DNA of 64,000 bases from Lysobacter sp. (lineage in GTDB: Bacteria > Pseudomonadota > Gammaproteobacteria > Xanthomonadales > Xanthomonadaceae), in the NCBI GenBank assembly GCA_019634715.1, contig JAHCAU010000003.1, positions 62,001-126,000 on the forward strand, written 5' to 3'. Below, piece by piece: positions 1 to 7,978 of the stretch; within the stretch, counting starts at the first letter, position 1, and every line of letters begins with the position of its first letter. The notes below the pieces were generated by a model, which ran no database searches, was not told the DNA's origin, and was given only the letters and a program-made list of their open reading frames with translations. A program made the translations under genes and the position numbers.

Positions 1-24
1 ATCATTGTTCGCCGCCGTGTCGTT

Positions 25-46
25 GTTGCAATGGTGGGCAAAATGC
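25..46 (-). repeat. Left part of a REP palindrome split by an IS
   Basis: Together with 1356-1373 this rebuilds one element which, read on the minus strand, starts with GTAG, has the stem GGTGGGCA / TGCCCACC and ends in CCATTGCAAC. The same layout recurs at 47247-47277. GTAG-headed stem-loops are the usual form of REP elements in Xanthomonads and Stenotrophomonas (SMAG type). The insertion sequence at 47-1355 lies in its three-base loop. Confidence 0.8.
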
Positions 47-1355
47 CTAAGGTCTCCCCACTTTTTCTGATTGCGGATCAATGAGATAGGGGGTAGTGTC
101 CGCAAAAACGGTGCGTGCATGACGCGGTTTTTTCCTCGGGGTGTCGAAGCCTGAGGACCACGCCATGCACGCAACCGGCATTTTGAGCCGTGCGCTCTCG
201 CCTGCGCTAGAGCTCATGCATGGTGGCCGACGCAAGGTCTTGATGCGTGCTGTCGAGTCGTTGATCGGCGGTCGTCGTTTGACGTTGACCGATCTTGCCC
301 GTTCCTGGCCCGGCGCCACCTTTGCGCATGCGCCGCTGAAGGCTCTGGACCGATTGCTGAGCAATCGGCATCTGCACAGAGAGCTGGATGCCCTGCATCT
401 TGCGATGGCGATCTGGCTGATGCCTGAGGCGTGTCCGGTGATCGTGGTGGACTGGTCGGATCTGAAGGGGGACGGGCGTTGGTGCCTGCTACGCGCGGCG
501 GTGCCGGTGGGTGGTCGATCGCTCACGGTGTGCGAACGGATTTATCCGATTTCGGAGCTGAACTCGCCACGGGCGCATCTGGCGTTTCTTGAGTCCCTGG
601 CGCAGATGGTTCCGGCGGGCAAGCGCCCGGTGATCGTCAGCGATGCCGGTTTTCGCAGCGATTGGTTCAGGGCCGTTGCGGCGCGGGGGTGGGACTATGT
701 CGGTCGATTGCGCAACAACACGAAAGTCAGGCAAGGGCATCGTGCCTGGCGCCCGTGCAACACGCTGCATGCGGGCGCTACAGGGAATGCCCAGACGTTG
801 GGACAGTGGGAGATAGTGAAGGGTCGGCCGTGGGCGTGCTTCCTGGTCCGCATCCGGCGCAAACCTCGCAAGCAGGACTCGCGTGCGAGCACACCATCGC
901 GCGGCAGGATGATCGAGAAGATCCTCAAGCGCGAACGCGAGCCTTGGTTGCTTGCGACATCACTGTCGCCACAATTGGCAAGTGCAGCACAGATCGTGGC
1001 GATCTATTCCAGACGGATGCAGATCGAACTGGCATTCCGGGACTTGAAAAGCCATCGATTCGGGATGGGATTCGAAGACAGTTTGAGTCGGGAGCCGAAG
1101 CGGTTGGCCGTATTGCTGTTGCTCCATGCAATGGCGGCCTTTGCGGCATGGCTGCTGGCGAAAGCGTTCAGGACGGAGGGCGTGAAGCTTGATCCGATGA
1201 CGTCGCAAGAGAATCATCGTCATCGATACAGCGATCAACGCCGAGGTCTGGAATGGTTGCGGCAGCGATGTTGGCCACCGCAGTTGGTTCGGATTGCCTG
1301 CAGGATCGGAACGTGGCGTGGGCAAATGTCCCAGGAAAAAGTGGGGAGACCTTAG
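47..1355 (+). mobile_element. IS10-type (IS4 family) insertion sequence, complete
   Basis: The element has perfect 21-bp terminal inverted repeats at 47-67 and 1335-1355, beginning CTAAGGTCTCC. It is flanked by a 9-bp direct repeat GCAAAATGC at 38-46 and 1356-1364, which is the target duplication length of the IS10 group. The target itself is a small palindrome, as preferred by IS10. Because the target is palindromic, the boundary could also be drawn one base inwards with an 11-bp repeat. It carries one transposase gene whose stop codon TAG is formed by the last three bases of the element. Ends and open frame are intact, so it may still be active. Confidence 0.93.
165..1355 (+). CDS. IS10-like transposase (IS4 family)
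   Basis: This 396-residue protein is a DDE transposase that cuts and pastes the surrounding element. The family resemblance is to IS10: the segment RLLSNRHLH near residue 63, the first catalytic Asp in VVDWSD (D96), the second in VSDAGF (D160) and the glutamate of a Y-x2-R-x3-E-x6-K signature starting at Y281 (E288). These positions nearly match the IS10 catalytic triad. The ATG at 165 is preferred over an in-frame GTG at 141 because a GAGGA site lies seven bases upstream. The frame is full length and ends at the very last base of the element. Confidence 0.92.
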   Translation: MHATGILSRALSPALELMHGGRRKVLMRAVESLIGGRRLTLTDLARSWPGATFAHAPLKALDRLLSNRHLHRELDALHLAMAIWLMPEACPVIVVDWSDLKGDGRWCLLRAAVPVGGRSLTVCERIYPISELNSPRAHLAFLESLAQMVPAGKRPVIVSDAGFRSDWFRAVAARGWDYVGRLRNNTKVRQGHRAWRPCNTLHAGATGNAQTLGQWEIVKGRPWACFLVRIRRKPRKQDSRASTPSRGRMIEKILKREREPWLLATSLSPQLASAAQIVAIYSRRMQIELAFRDLKSHRFGMGFEDSLSREPKRLAVLLLLHAMAAFAAWLLAKAFRTEGVKLDPMTSQENHRHRYSDQRRGLEWLRQRCWPPQLVRIACRIGTWRGQMSQEKVGRP

Positions 1356-1373
1356 GCAAAATGCCCACCCTAC
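1356..1373 (-). repeat. Right part of the IS-split REP palindrome
   Basis: This is the other arm of the REP element at 25-46, carrying the GTAG head on the minus strand (CTAC at 1370-1373). Bases 1356-1364 are the duplicated target. Removing 47-1355 and one copy of the 9-bp repeat restores the uninterrupted stem-loop. Confidence 0.8.
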
Positions 1374-1449
1374 GCGATCCAATTTTTCTGAGGGTGTGGC
1401 GGTGTATTGCCAGATCGGGCGGTGATGTGGGTGCCGCGATGCTGTCGGC

Positions 1450-1628
1450 ATGCCGAACGATCGTCGAGCCTGGGCGCCTGGTGGCACGTATTTCTTCACC
1501 GTTGTGGTCAAGGAGCATTCGACATCGCTGTTCGTCGATCGCGTGGATGATCTGCGCGCCGCGTTCCATTGCCGCATGCGGTGCGGCCGTTCGTGATCGA
1601 TGCGACCGTGATCCTTCCGGAAAGCGAG
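1450..1628 (+). pseudogene. Remnant of a REP-associated tyrosine transposase (RAYT)
   Basis: From the ATG at 1450 a 48-codon frame begins MPNDRRAW.PGGTYFFTV, continues with LFVDRVDDLRAAF and stops at 1596. A different frame over 1584-1628 reads RPFVIDATVILPESE. Together these match, in order, the start of RAYT (Y1/IS200-like REP transposase) proteins: the xRRxW.PGGTYFFTV opening, a V..LR.AF segment and then PF.IDA.VVLP. The sequence is lost after that, before the catalytic HxH would appear, so the gene is frameshifted and truncated. It lies 77 bases from a REP element, the expected neighbour of a RAYT. The identification rests on family motifs I recognise rather than on a search. Confidence 0.75.
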
Positions 1629-1653
1629 GTGACGTCGAACACCCCATGCAAAA

Positions 1654-1675
1654 GAGCCCGGCTTTCGCCGGGCTC
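1654..1675 (-). terminator. Rho-independent terminator of the TonB receptor gene
   Basis: A perfect 9-bp stem GAGCCCGGC / GCCGGGCTC with a four-base loop lies just beyond the receptor stop codon. On the minus strand it is followed by four T residues. Confidence 0.8.
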
Positions 1676-1701
1676 CTTCGTATCACGTGTACAACGTTCG
1701 A

Positions 1702-4584
1702 TCAGTTGAACTTGTAGGTGTACTGGGCCGAGATGGTGCGACCCATCGGGCTGTAGCCACGCCAGAAGTACGGGTAGGTGTTGAAACCGCTGTCGTCCGG
1801 GTGGAAGTTGTTGAAGATGTTGTTCACGTAGAAGCTGACGGTCGCCTTGTCGGTGATCTTCTTGGCGATGTTGGCGTTCCACAGGAAGTACGGGGCGACG
1901 CGCGCGGTTTCCTGCCAGTTGGGCAGGCTGCCGTAGCGGGTCATGAACACGTTCGCAGCCCAGTCGCCCTTCTGCCAGCCCACCGAGCCGCGCATGCGGC
2001 TGCGGAAGTCGAAATTGCCCGGGTCGTCACGGAAATCGCGATCGATGTTATCGGTGGCGAAGATCTGTCGTTCATTGGCCAGCACGTGCGACCATTCCAG
2101 CGCGAAGTTGAAATCGCCGAAACGATCGGTGTCCATGCGGTACCTGACCGAGGCGTCGATGCCGTTGATGCGCCTGTACGACTGATTCACCGGGCCGCTG
2201 CGAATGCCGATCACGCGATCGCTGGGTTCGCCCGGGGCCGGCTCGCGGGTGACGCGGCTGATGATCTCCTGGCAGAAAGCGCTGTTGATGTCGAACTGAT
2301 ATGTCTCGCGCGTACGGGTCAGGCCCGTACGGCAGCCCGCTTCATTGTCGAGGATGTAGGTCGACGTGAAATTGGCGATGGCGCCCTCGAGCTTGACCGA
2401 ATAGTAGTCGGCCTGCACCGACAGATTGTCGGTGATGTCCCACACGACGCCGGCAGTCAGCGATTTGCCCGTCTCTTCTTCCAGCGTCGGCTCGCCCTTG
2501 CTCGTCGCGAACATCGAGTAGACGAACGGGGTCGTGCCGCAGGGATTGGGCTGACCGGCCGGCGGCGTCGCGAAGTTGCCGGTGGACAGGCAACGGAAGG
2601 TGTCGAGCGCGTTGCTGAAGCTGCCGCTGCCTTCGTTGTACACGAAGTGCATGTCCGGCGCCTTGAAGCTCGTCGAGTAGTTGGCGCGGAGCAGCAGCGA
2701 GTCGACCGGGCGGAATTCCAGGCCTGCGGCCCAGGTCTTCGCATCATCGACGTTGGTGATGTCGTTGTACTTGTCGAAGCGGCCGGCCAAGCTGCCCTTC
2801 AGCATGCTGAAGATCGGAATGCTGATTTCCGCACCGATGGCATAACGATCGCGATCGCCGCCACCGTTGGTGCCGGTCAGGTTGTAGACCGTGCGATTGG
2901 TCGGCAGGATGCCTTCCGGCGACTTCAGGTCGTAGCCTTGCTTGGTGTACTCGAGCACGGCGGCCATGCCGAGCGGGCCCGCCGGCATTTCGAACAGGTC
3001 GCCGCTGACCACGAAGCTGCCCTGGGTGACATAGGAGTCGGCCTCGTACTTCAGGATCGACGACATCGCCCGGTATTCTTCCGGCGTGATCGGGCGATAC
3101 CAGCGGTCAAGGTTGATCTCGTAGCGCGGGACCGTGCCATTGAAGCCAAGGATCTGACCCATGAAGAACTCGGTGACCGCGGAGCCATCCAGGCGCGGAC
3201 GAGTACGCGTGGCCTTGTAATCCGCACGGCCGATGGTCAGATCCCAGTCGAACTTCTCGCCGAAGTTGCCGCGAAGGCCAACCGCGAAATCAAGCGATTT
3301 CTCGGTGAACTTCTGGTTCGTGGCCTCGAGGCCGCCGACTTCCTGCGGTGTGAAGATGCGCTGGACCTGCACGTTGCCGTTGATGCTGGGGTTGGTGGCG
3401 AAGAAGGCCGCCGTTCGCGTGCCGACACCATCGGTATGGGGGCCGCCGAAGAATTCCAGGCCGCCGCTGAGTTCGGACTTCGAGTAATAGCCCATCAGGC
3501 TCGACCACAGTTCCATGCCATTGTCGAACTGCATGGTGCCGTAGAGGTAACCGGAGAAGTCGTCGTTGCCGTTGTTGATGGTCTGGTAGCCGACGTCCTT
3601 GAAGTAGCCGCACGTGTTGCCTGTCACATAGCTCTGACCCGCAAGCGGATGGGTTCCCGTATACAGAGCGCGGTAGGTCCAATCGACGAACTCACCACCG
3701 AAGCGTTCGCAGGTGCCGGCCGGCGGCGTGATGCGGCTGGGCGAACCCTGGGGAATGCCCGAGCGCAGGATCAGCAGGGCGCTGGCCGGCTGGTTGCCGA
3801 GAACGGCGGGCGGCAGCGGGTTGTCGTCGCGCGAGTCCATGAAGTCGCGCTGGAAGGCGTAGACCGGTTCGTCGTAGTAGTACTGGGCCGCGTAGGTCAG
3901 GCTCCAGTTGTCGCCGGTCACGCCGCCGACCCACTGCAGGTCAGTGTAGTCACCGCCGCCTTCGGTCGTGGTGCCTGCACGTACGGAAAGGATGTTACCT
4001 GTGTAGTTCTTCTTGAGAACGATGTTGATCACGCCGGCCACGGCGTCGGAGCCGTAGATCGCCGAGGCGCCGCCGCTGAGGATTTCGATGCGCTCGACCG
4101 CGGCGGTCGGGATGTTGCCGAAGTTCTGGAAGTTGCTCTGGCCGTTGTACGGGAACGGGTAGTCCGCGGCGCGGCGGCCGTTGATCAGCAGCAGGGTGCG
4201 GCCTTCGCCGAGGCCGCGCAGGTTGATCGGCGAACCGTTCGGCGTGAAGCCGCCGGCCGAGTTCAGCTCGTTCTGGCTGGAGCCGGCGTTCTGGGTGATC
4301 GTGCGCAGTGTATCGGCGACGGTGACGAAGCCCTCGCGCTGAAGCTGTTCGGTCGAAATCACGGTGACCGGCGACGGCCCCTCGACCTCGGAGCGCTTGA
4401 TGCGGCTGCCGGTGACCACGATGCGGTCGAGATTGCCGGATTCTTCGTTGCCCTGCTGGCTCTGTTGGGAGCCGGAGGTGTTGCTGTTGTCCTGTGCGAA
4501 AGCCACGCCAGAGAGCAGGAGCGTCGACAGGATCGCCGTTGTGAGCTGGCAGCGCCGCAGGGCGCGCGAGTTGCGTGAAGTCAT
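1702..4584 (-). CDS. TonB-dependent outer-membrane receptor
   Basis: The 960-residue product is an outer-membrane beta-barrel transporter driven by TonB-ExbBD. It opens with a signal peptide of about 30 residues ending SGVAFAQ. A plug domain follows at about residues 50-170, with RIVVTGSRIKR (the TonB-box/plug start), INLRGLGEGRTLLLINGRR and IEILSGGASAIYGSDAVAG. The barrel then runs to a C-terminus ending in YTYKFN, a typical aromatic barrel end. The ATG at 4584 is preferred to an in-frame TTG at 4602 because GGGGA lies five bases upstream. The plug resembles the large Xanthomonad/Caulobacter receptors for peptides or carbohydrates, but the substrate cannot be told from sequence and no transport partner is adjacent. 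Confidence 0.92.
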   Translation of the reverse strand: MTSRNSRALRRCQLTTAILSTLLLSGVAFAQDNSNTSGSQQSQQGNEESGNLDRIVVTGSRIKRSEVEGPSPVTVISTEQLQREGFVTVADTLRTITQNAGSSQNELNSAGGFTPNGSPINLRGLGEGRTLLLINGRRAADYPFPYNGQSNFQNFGNIPTAAVERIEILSGGASAIYGSDAVAGVINIVLKKNYTGNILSVRAGTTTEGGGDYTDLQWVGGVTGDNWSLTYAAQYYYDEPVYAFQRDFMDSRDDNPLPPAVLGNQPASALLILRSGIPQGSPSRITPPAGTCERFGGEFVDWTYRALYTGTHPLAGQSYVTGNTCGYFKDVGYQTINNGNDDFSGYLYGTMQFDNGMELWSSLMGYYSKSELSGGLEFFGGPHTDGVGTRTAAFFATNPSINGNVQVQRIFTPQEVGGLEATNQKFTEKSLDFAVGLRGNFGEKFDWDLTIGRADYKATRTRPRLDGSAVTEFFMGQILGFNGTVPRYEINLDRWYRPITPEEYRAMSSILKYEADSYVTQGSFVVSGDLFEMPAGPLGMAAVLEYTKQGYDLKSPEGILPTNRTVYNLTGTNGGGDRDRYAIGAEISIPIFSMLKGSLAGRFDKYNDITNVDDAKTWAAGLEFRPVDSLLLRANYSTSFKAPDMHFVYNEGSGSFSNALDTFRCLSTGNFATPPAGQPNPCGTTPFVYSMFATSKGEPTLEEETGKSLTAGVVWDITDNLSVQADYYSVKLEGAIANFTSTYILDNEAGCRTGLTRTRETYQFDINSAFCQEIISRVTREPAPGEPSDRVIGIRSGPVNQSYRRINGIDASVRYRMDTDRFGDFNFALEWSHVLANERQIFATDNIDRDFRDDPGNFDFRSRMRGSVGWQKGDWAANVFMTRYGSLPNWQETARVAPYFLWNANIAKKITDKATVSFYVNNIFNNFHPDDSGFNTYPYFWRGYSPMGRTISAQYTYKFN

Positions 4585-4805
4585 TTGTTTCCCCGGTTGC
4601 AAGTCGTTTTCGATATCGGATGGCCTGTGTCCCCGGCCATCCCCTGCGAACTTAACATGGGGTTAACGTGTTTGTCATGAGGACTTCACGCTTCCATGCC
4701 GCAATGGTCGCGTGATTTCTGTCTCAAAACGAGCGTACTTATTTTTGATTCTTCGTATGGATCCGGGTGCTGGTCGCCGCCGGAGCTGGCGGCGACAATA
4801 TCCGC

Positions 4806-5678
4806 ATGACGATTCCCATGCCCGCCCGCCTTCCCCCGCACGCCGTCCAGCCCGATCTCGTGCCCCTGCCGCGCATCCGCAACCTCCTGGCCGTGGGGTC
4901 GGGGAAGGGCGGGGTGGGGAAATCGACCACCGCCGTCAACCTCGCGGTGGCGCTTGCGGCCACGGGGCTGCGGGTCGGCCTGCTCGACGCCGACATCTAC
5001 GGCCCCAGCATCCCGACCATGCTCGGGCTGTCCGGTCGTCCCGACAGTCCTGACGGCAAGTCCATCGTGCCGATGCGCGCGCATGGGGTGGAGACCATGT
5101 CCATCGGCTTCCTGGTCGAGCAGGACACGCCGATGATCTGGCGTGGCCCGATGGCCACCTCGGCGCTGACCCAGTTGCTGAACGACACCCGCTGGGGCGG
5201 GGACGAGGGCCAGGGCCTCGACATCCTGGTCGTGGATCTGCCGCCGGGGACCGGCGACATCCAGCTGACCCTGGCCCAGAAGATCCCGGTGGCCGGGGCG
5301 CTGATCGTGACCACGCCGCAGGAAGTGGCGACGCTGGATGCGCGCAAGGCATTGAAGATGTTCGAAAAGGTCAATGTGCCCGTGCTCGGCCTGATCGAGA
5401 ACATGGCGCAGCACGTCTGTTCGAACTGCGGGCATGTCGAGCACCTGTTCGGCGCCGGTGGCGGCGAGCGCATGGCCGCGCAGTACGGGGTGCCGCTGCT
5501 GGGGGCATTGCCGCTGGACATCGCGATCCGCGAGCAGGGCGACCTGGGGGCCCCGGTGGTCGCGGCAGCGCCGGATTCGGCGGTTGCCGCCGCCTATCGG
5601 ACCCTGGCGCAACGCGTGGTCGAGGCCCTGCGCGCGCGTCCCCGGGTCAAGGCCGAGATCGGCGCGACCCTGATCTGA
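4806..5678 (+). CDS. mrp: Mrp/ApbC-type iron-sulfur cluster carrier ATPase
   Basis: This 290-residue cytosolic P-loop ATPase of the MinD/Mrp group carries Fe-S clusters to apo-proteins. The deviant Walker A motif GSGKGGVGKST is at residues 31-41, followed by the switch LLDADIYGPSIP. The paired cysteines C205 and C208 (CSNC) that hold the bridging cluster in the dimer are present. The usual N-terminal MIP18-like domain of E. coli Mrp is absent, as in other Xanthomonad forms. The ATG at 4806 gives the family's usual short N-terminus; no strong ribosome-binding site is visible there. Confidence 0.93.
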   Translation: MTIPMPARLPPHAVQPDLVPLPRIRNLLAVGSGKGGVGKSTTAVNLAVALAATGLRVGLLDADIYGPSIPTMLGLSGRPDSPDGKSIVPMRAHGVETMSIGFLVEQDTPMIWRGPMATSALTQLLNDTRWGGDEGQGLDILVVDLPPGTGDIQLTLAQKIPVAGALIVTTPQEVATLDARKALKMFEKVNVPVLGLIENMAQHVCSNCGHVEHLFGAGGGERMAAQYGVPLLGALPLDIAIREQGDLGAPVVAAAPDSAVAAAYRTLAQRVVEALRARPRVKAEIGATLI

Positions 5679-5863
5679 GTCGATCGATTGCGTGATGCCG
5701 ATCGGATTTGCCGATCGGTCGCCCGGTGTCATTCGCCGTCCATCGGCGATGTTGCGTTGCAGCGTGTCCTGCAAGCGTGATGGTGGCTACGGTCTGGGTG
5801 TGCGGCAGGGAATGCGCCGCATTCCGCGGGACCACACCAGAACACATCACAGGGGCATCATTG

Positions 5864-7234
5864 ATGAATCGTTTCGCTCGTCGTGCCGCGCTCGCCAGCG
5901 CGGTCCTGCTGTCGCTCGGCCTGTCTTCCGTCGCGTTTGCCGGGGGGCGGCCGGATGCGGTGATCTCCGGCCTGAACGCCGGCCGCGCCCATGAGGCCAA
6001 CCAGCTCATCATCAAGTTCCGCGACGGCGCGACCACCGTGCAGCGCAACGCCATCCGCAGCGGCCTGCGTGCCGTCGACGTCGAAACCCTGCGCGGCGGT
6101 CGCCGCGGCGGCGAAACCGCGCTCATGCGGCTGCCGGCCGGGGCCAACCTGCAGGCGGCGATCCGCCGGCTGTCGACCAATCCGGCGATCGAATACGCCG
6201 AGCCGAACTGGGTCTATACCCACGCCGCGACCTCCAACGACACCTACTACACCAACGGCTCGCTCTGGGGCATGTACGGCGACGCCAGCAGCCCGGCGAA
6301 CCCGTTCGGCTCCCAGGCCGCCGAAGCCTGGGCCGCGGGCCACACCGACTGCAGCGGCGTGCTGGTCGGCGTGATCGACGAGGGCATCTACTTCAACCAT
6401 CCGGACCTGGCCGCCAACATCTGGACCAATCCCTACGACCCGGTGGACGGCATCGACAACGACGGCAACGGCTACGTCGACGACGTGCGCGGCTGGGACT
6501 TCGACGGCAACTCGAACAACATCAACTCCGGTGGTGCCAACGACGACCACGGCACCCACGTGGCCGGCACCATCGGCGCCGTCGGCGGCAATGGCGTCGG
6601 CGTGGCGGGCGTGTGCTGGAGCGGCGTGAAGATGATCTCCGGCCGATTCCTCGGCCGTCGCGGCGGCACCACCGCCAATGCGATCAAGGCGGTCGACTAC
6701 TTCACCGACCTCAAGACCCGCCATGGCCTGAACATCGTCGCGACCAACAACTCCTGGGGCGGCGGCGGGTTCTCGCAGGCCCTGCAGGACGCGATCGAGC
6801 GCGCCAACACCGCCGGCATCCTGTTCGTGGCGGCGGCCGGCAATTCCGGGGCCAACAACGACACGACCGCCAGCTATCCCTCCAACTATACGAACGCGAA
6901 CATCATCGCGGTCGCCGCCCTGGCCAGCAACGGCAGCCTCGCCAGCTACTCGCAGTACGGCGCCACCACCGTCGACATCTGCGCGCCGGGTTCGGGCGTC
7001 TTCTCGACGGTGCCGGTCAGCTCGAAGGGCCAGGTCGTGCCCGGCTACGCCAGCTACAGCGGCACCTCGATGGCCACGCCGCATGTGACCGGCGGCGTCG
7101 CGCTCTATGCGTCGTCGCATCCCGGCGCCAGTGCTGCCAACATCAAGTCGGCGATCATGGGCACGGCCGTGCCGACGACATCCTGCAACGGCAAGGTGGT
7201 CAGCAATGGCCGCCTGAACGTCAGCAGCTTCTGA
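5864..7234 (+). CDS. Secreted subtilisin-like serine protease (S8)
   Basis: The product has 456 residues. A signal peptide ends near SSVAFAGG. A prodomain of roughly 100 residues follows (LIIKFRDG ... AEPNWVYTH), of the kind that folds and inhibits the protease until cleavage. The catalytic domain has Asp172 in GVIDEGI, His229 in DDHGTHVAG, the oxyanion-hole Asn in AAAGNSG and Ser402 in YSGTSMATPHV, so the triad is complete. An AGGGGC site seven bases before ATG 5864 fixes the start. It is most likely an extracellular or periplasmic endopeptidase for feeding on protein. It ends directly after the catalytic domain without a P/Homo B or PPC extension. It sits between mrp and dcd, has its own terminator and no evident operon partner. 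Confidence 0.93.
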   Translation: MNRFARRAALASAVLLSLGLSSVAFAGGRPDAVISGLNAGRAHEANQLIIKFRDGATTVQRNAIRSGLRAVDVETLRGGRRGGETALMRLPAGANLQAAIRRLSTNPAIEYAEPNWVYTHAATSNDTYYTNGSLWGMYGDASSPANPFGSQAAEAWAAGHTDCSGVLVGVIDEGIYFNHPDLAANIWTNPYDPVDGIDNDGNGYVDDVRGWDFDGNSNNINSGGANDDHGTHVAGTIGAVGGNGVGVAGVCWSGVKMISGRFLGRRGGTTANAIKAVDYFTDLKTRHGLNIVATNNSWGGGGFSQALQDAIERANTAGILFVAAAGNSGANNDTTASYPSNYTNANIIAVAALASNGSLASYSQYGATTVDICAPGSGVFSTVPVSSKGQVVPGYASYSGTSMATPHVTGGVALYASSHPGASAANIKSAIMGTAVPTTSCNGKVVSNGRLNVSSF

Positions 7235-7255
7235 TCGGCTGACCTGCGCGTCTCG

Positions 7256-7278
7256 AAGGCCCGGCACTGCCGGGCCTT
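7256..7278 (+). terminator. Terminator after the S8 protease gene
   Basis: A perfect 10-bp stem AAGGCCCGGC / GCCGGGCCTT with a three-base loop lies 21 bases after the stop codon. The following T-tract is weak (CGTCGTTT). Confidence 0.7.
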
Positions 7279-7388
7279 CGTCGTTTCCGGGCGGCAGGGG
7301 CGAGGGTGGGCGCGCGGGCGGCGGCGCGCCGATCCCGTAGAATGACCGACCCTGACCGAGACGACGGGCCCCGGCCCGCTACACACGC

Positions 7389-7958
7389 ATGAGCATCAAG
7401 AGCGACCGCTGGATCCGCCGCATGTCCGAGCAGCACGGCATGATCGAACCCTTCGAGCCGGGCCAGGTCAAGCAGGACGCCGGCGGCCAGCGCATCGTCA
7501 GCTACGGCACCTCCAGCTACGGCTACGACGTGCGCTGCTCGCGCGAGTTCAAGATCTTCACCAACATCAACTCGACGATCGTCGATCCGAAGTCGTTCGA
7601 CCCGAACAGCTTCGTCGATGTCGAATCCGACGTCTGCATCATCCCGCCGAATTCCTTCGCGCTGGCGCGCACGGTCGAGTATTTCCGCATCCCGCGCGAC
7701 GTGCTGGTGGTCTGCCTGGGCAAGAGCACCTACGCGCGCTGCGGCATCATCGTCAACGTCACGCCGCTCGAACCGGAATGGGAAGGGCACGTCACCCTCG
7801 AATTCAGCAACACCACGCCGCTGCCGGCGCGCATCTACGCCAACGAAGGCGTTGCGCAGATGCTGTTCTTCCAGTCCGACGAAGTCTGCGAGACCTCCTA
7901 CAAGGACCGCGGCGGCAAGTACCAGGGCCAGGTCGGCGTGACCCTGCCGCGTACCTGA
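7389..7958 (+). CDS. dcd: dCTP deaminase
   Basis: This 189-residue enzyme deaminates dCTP to dUTP, supplying dUMP for thymidylate synthesis. Family hallmarks are visible: SYGYDVR near residue 42, GKSTYARCG near residue 116 and [16 protein letters not shown] around residue 130, containing the catalytic glutamate region. The length equals that of typical Xanthomonad Dcd. It is preceded by the subtilisin gene and followed after 20 bases by the sulfotransferase gene, which may be co-transcribed. Confidence 0.97.
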   Translation: MSIKSDRWIRRMSEQHGMIEPFEPGQVKQDAGGQRIVSYGTSSYGYDVRCSREFKIFTNINSTIVDPKSFDPNSFVDVESDVCIIPPNSFALARTVEYFRIPRDVLVVCLGKSTYARCGIIVNVTPLEPEWEGHVTLEFSNTTPLPARIYANEGVAQMLFFQSDEVCETSYKDRGGKYQGQVGVTLPRT

Positions 7959-7978
7959 TCGCGGGCATTCCCCCGGAG

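Noticed and set aside
1687..4578. A 963-codon open frame on the plus strand antisense to the TonB receptor
   Set aside because: It mirrors the codon pattern of the receptor gene, is low in complexity (Ala/Val/Arg/Asp), has no recognisable domain and ends with it. The minus-strand receptor has clear motifs and a signal peptide.
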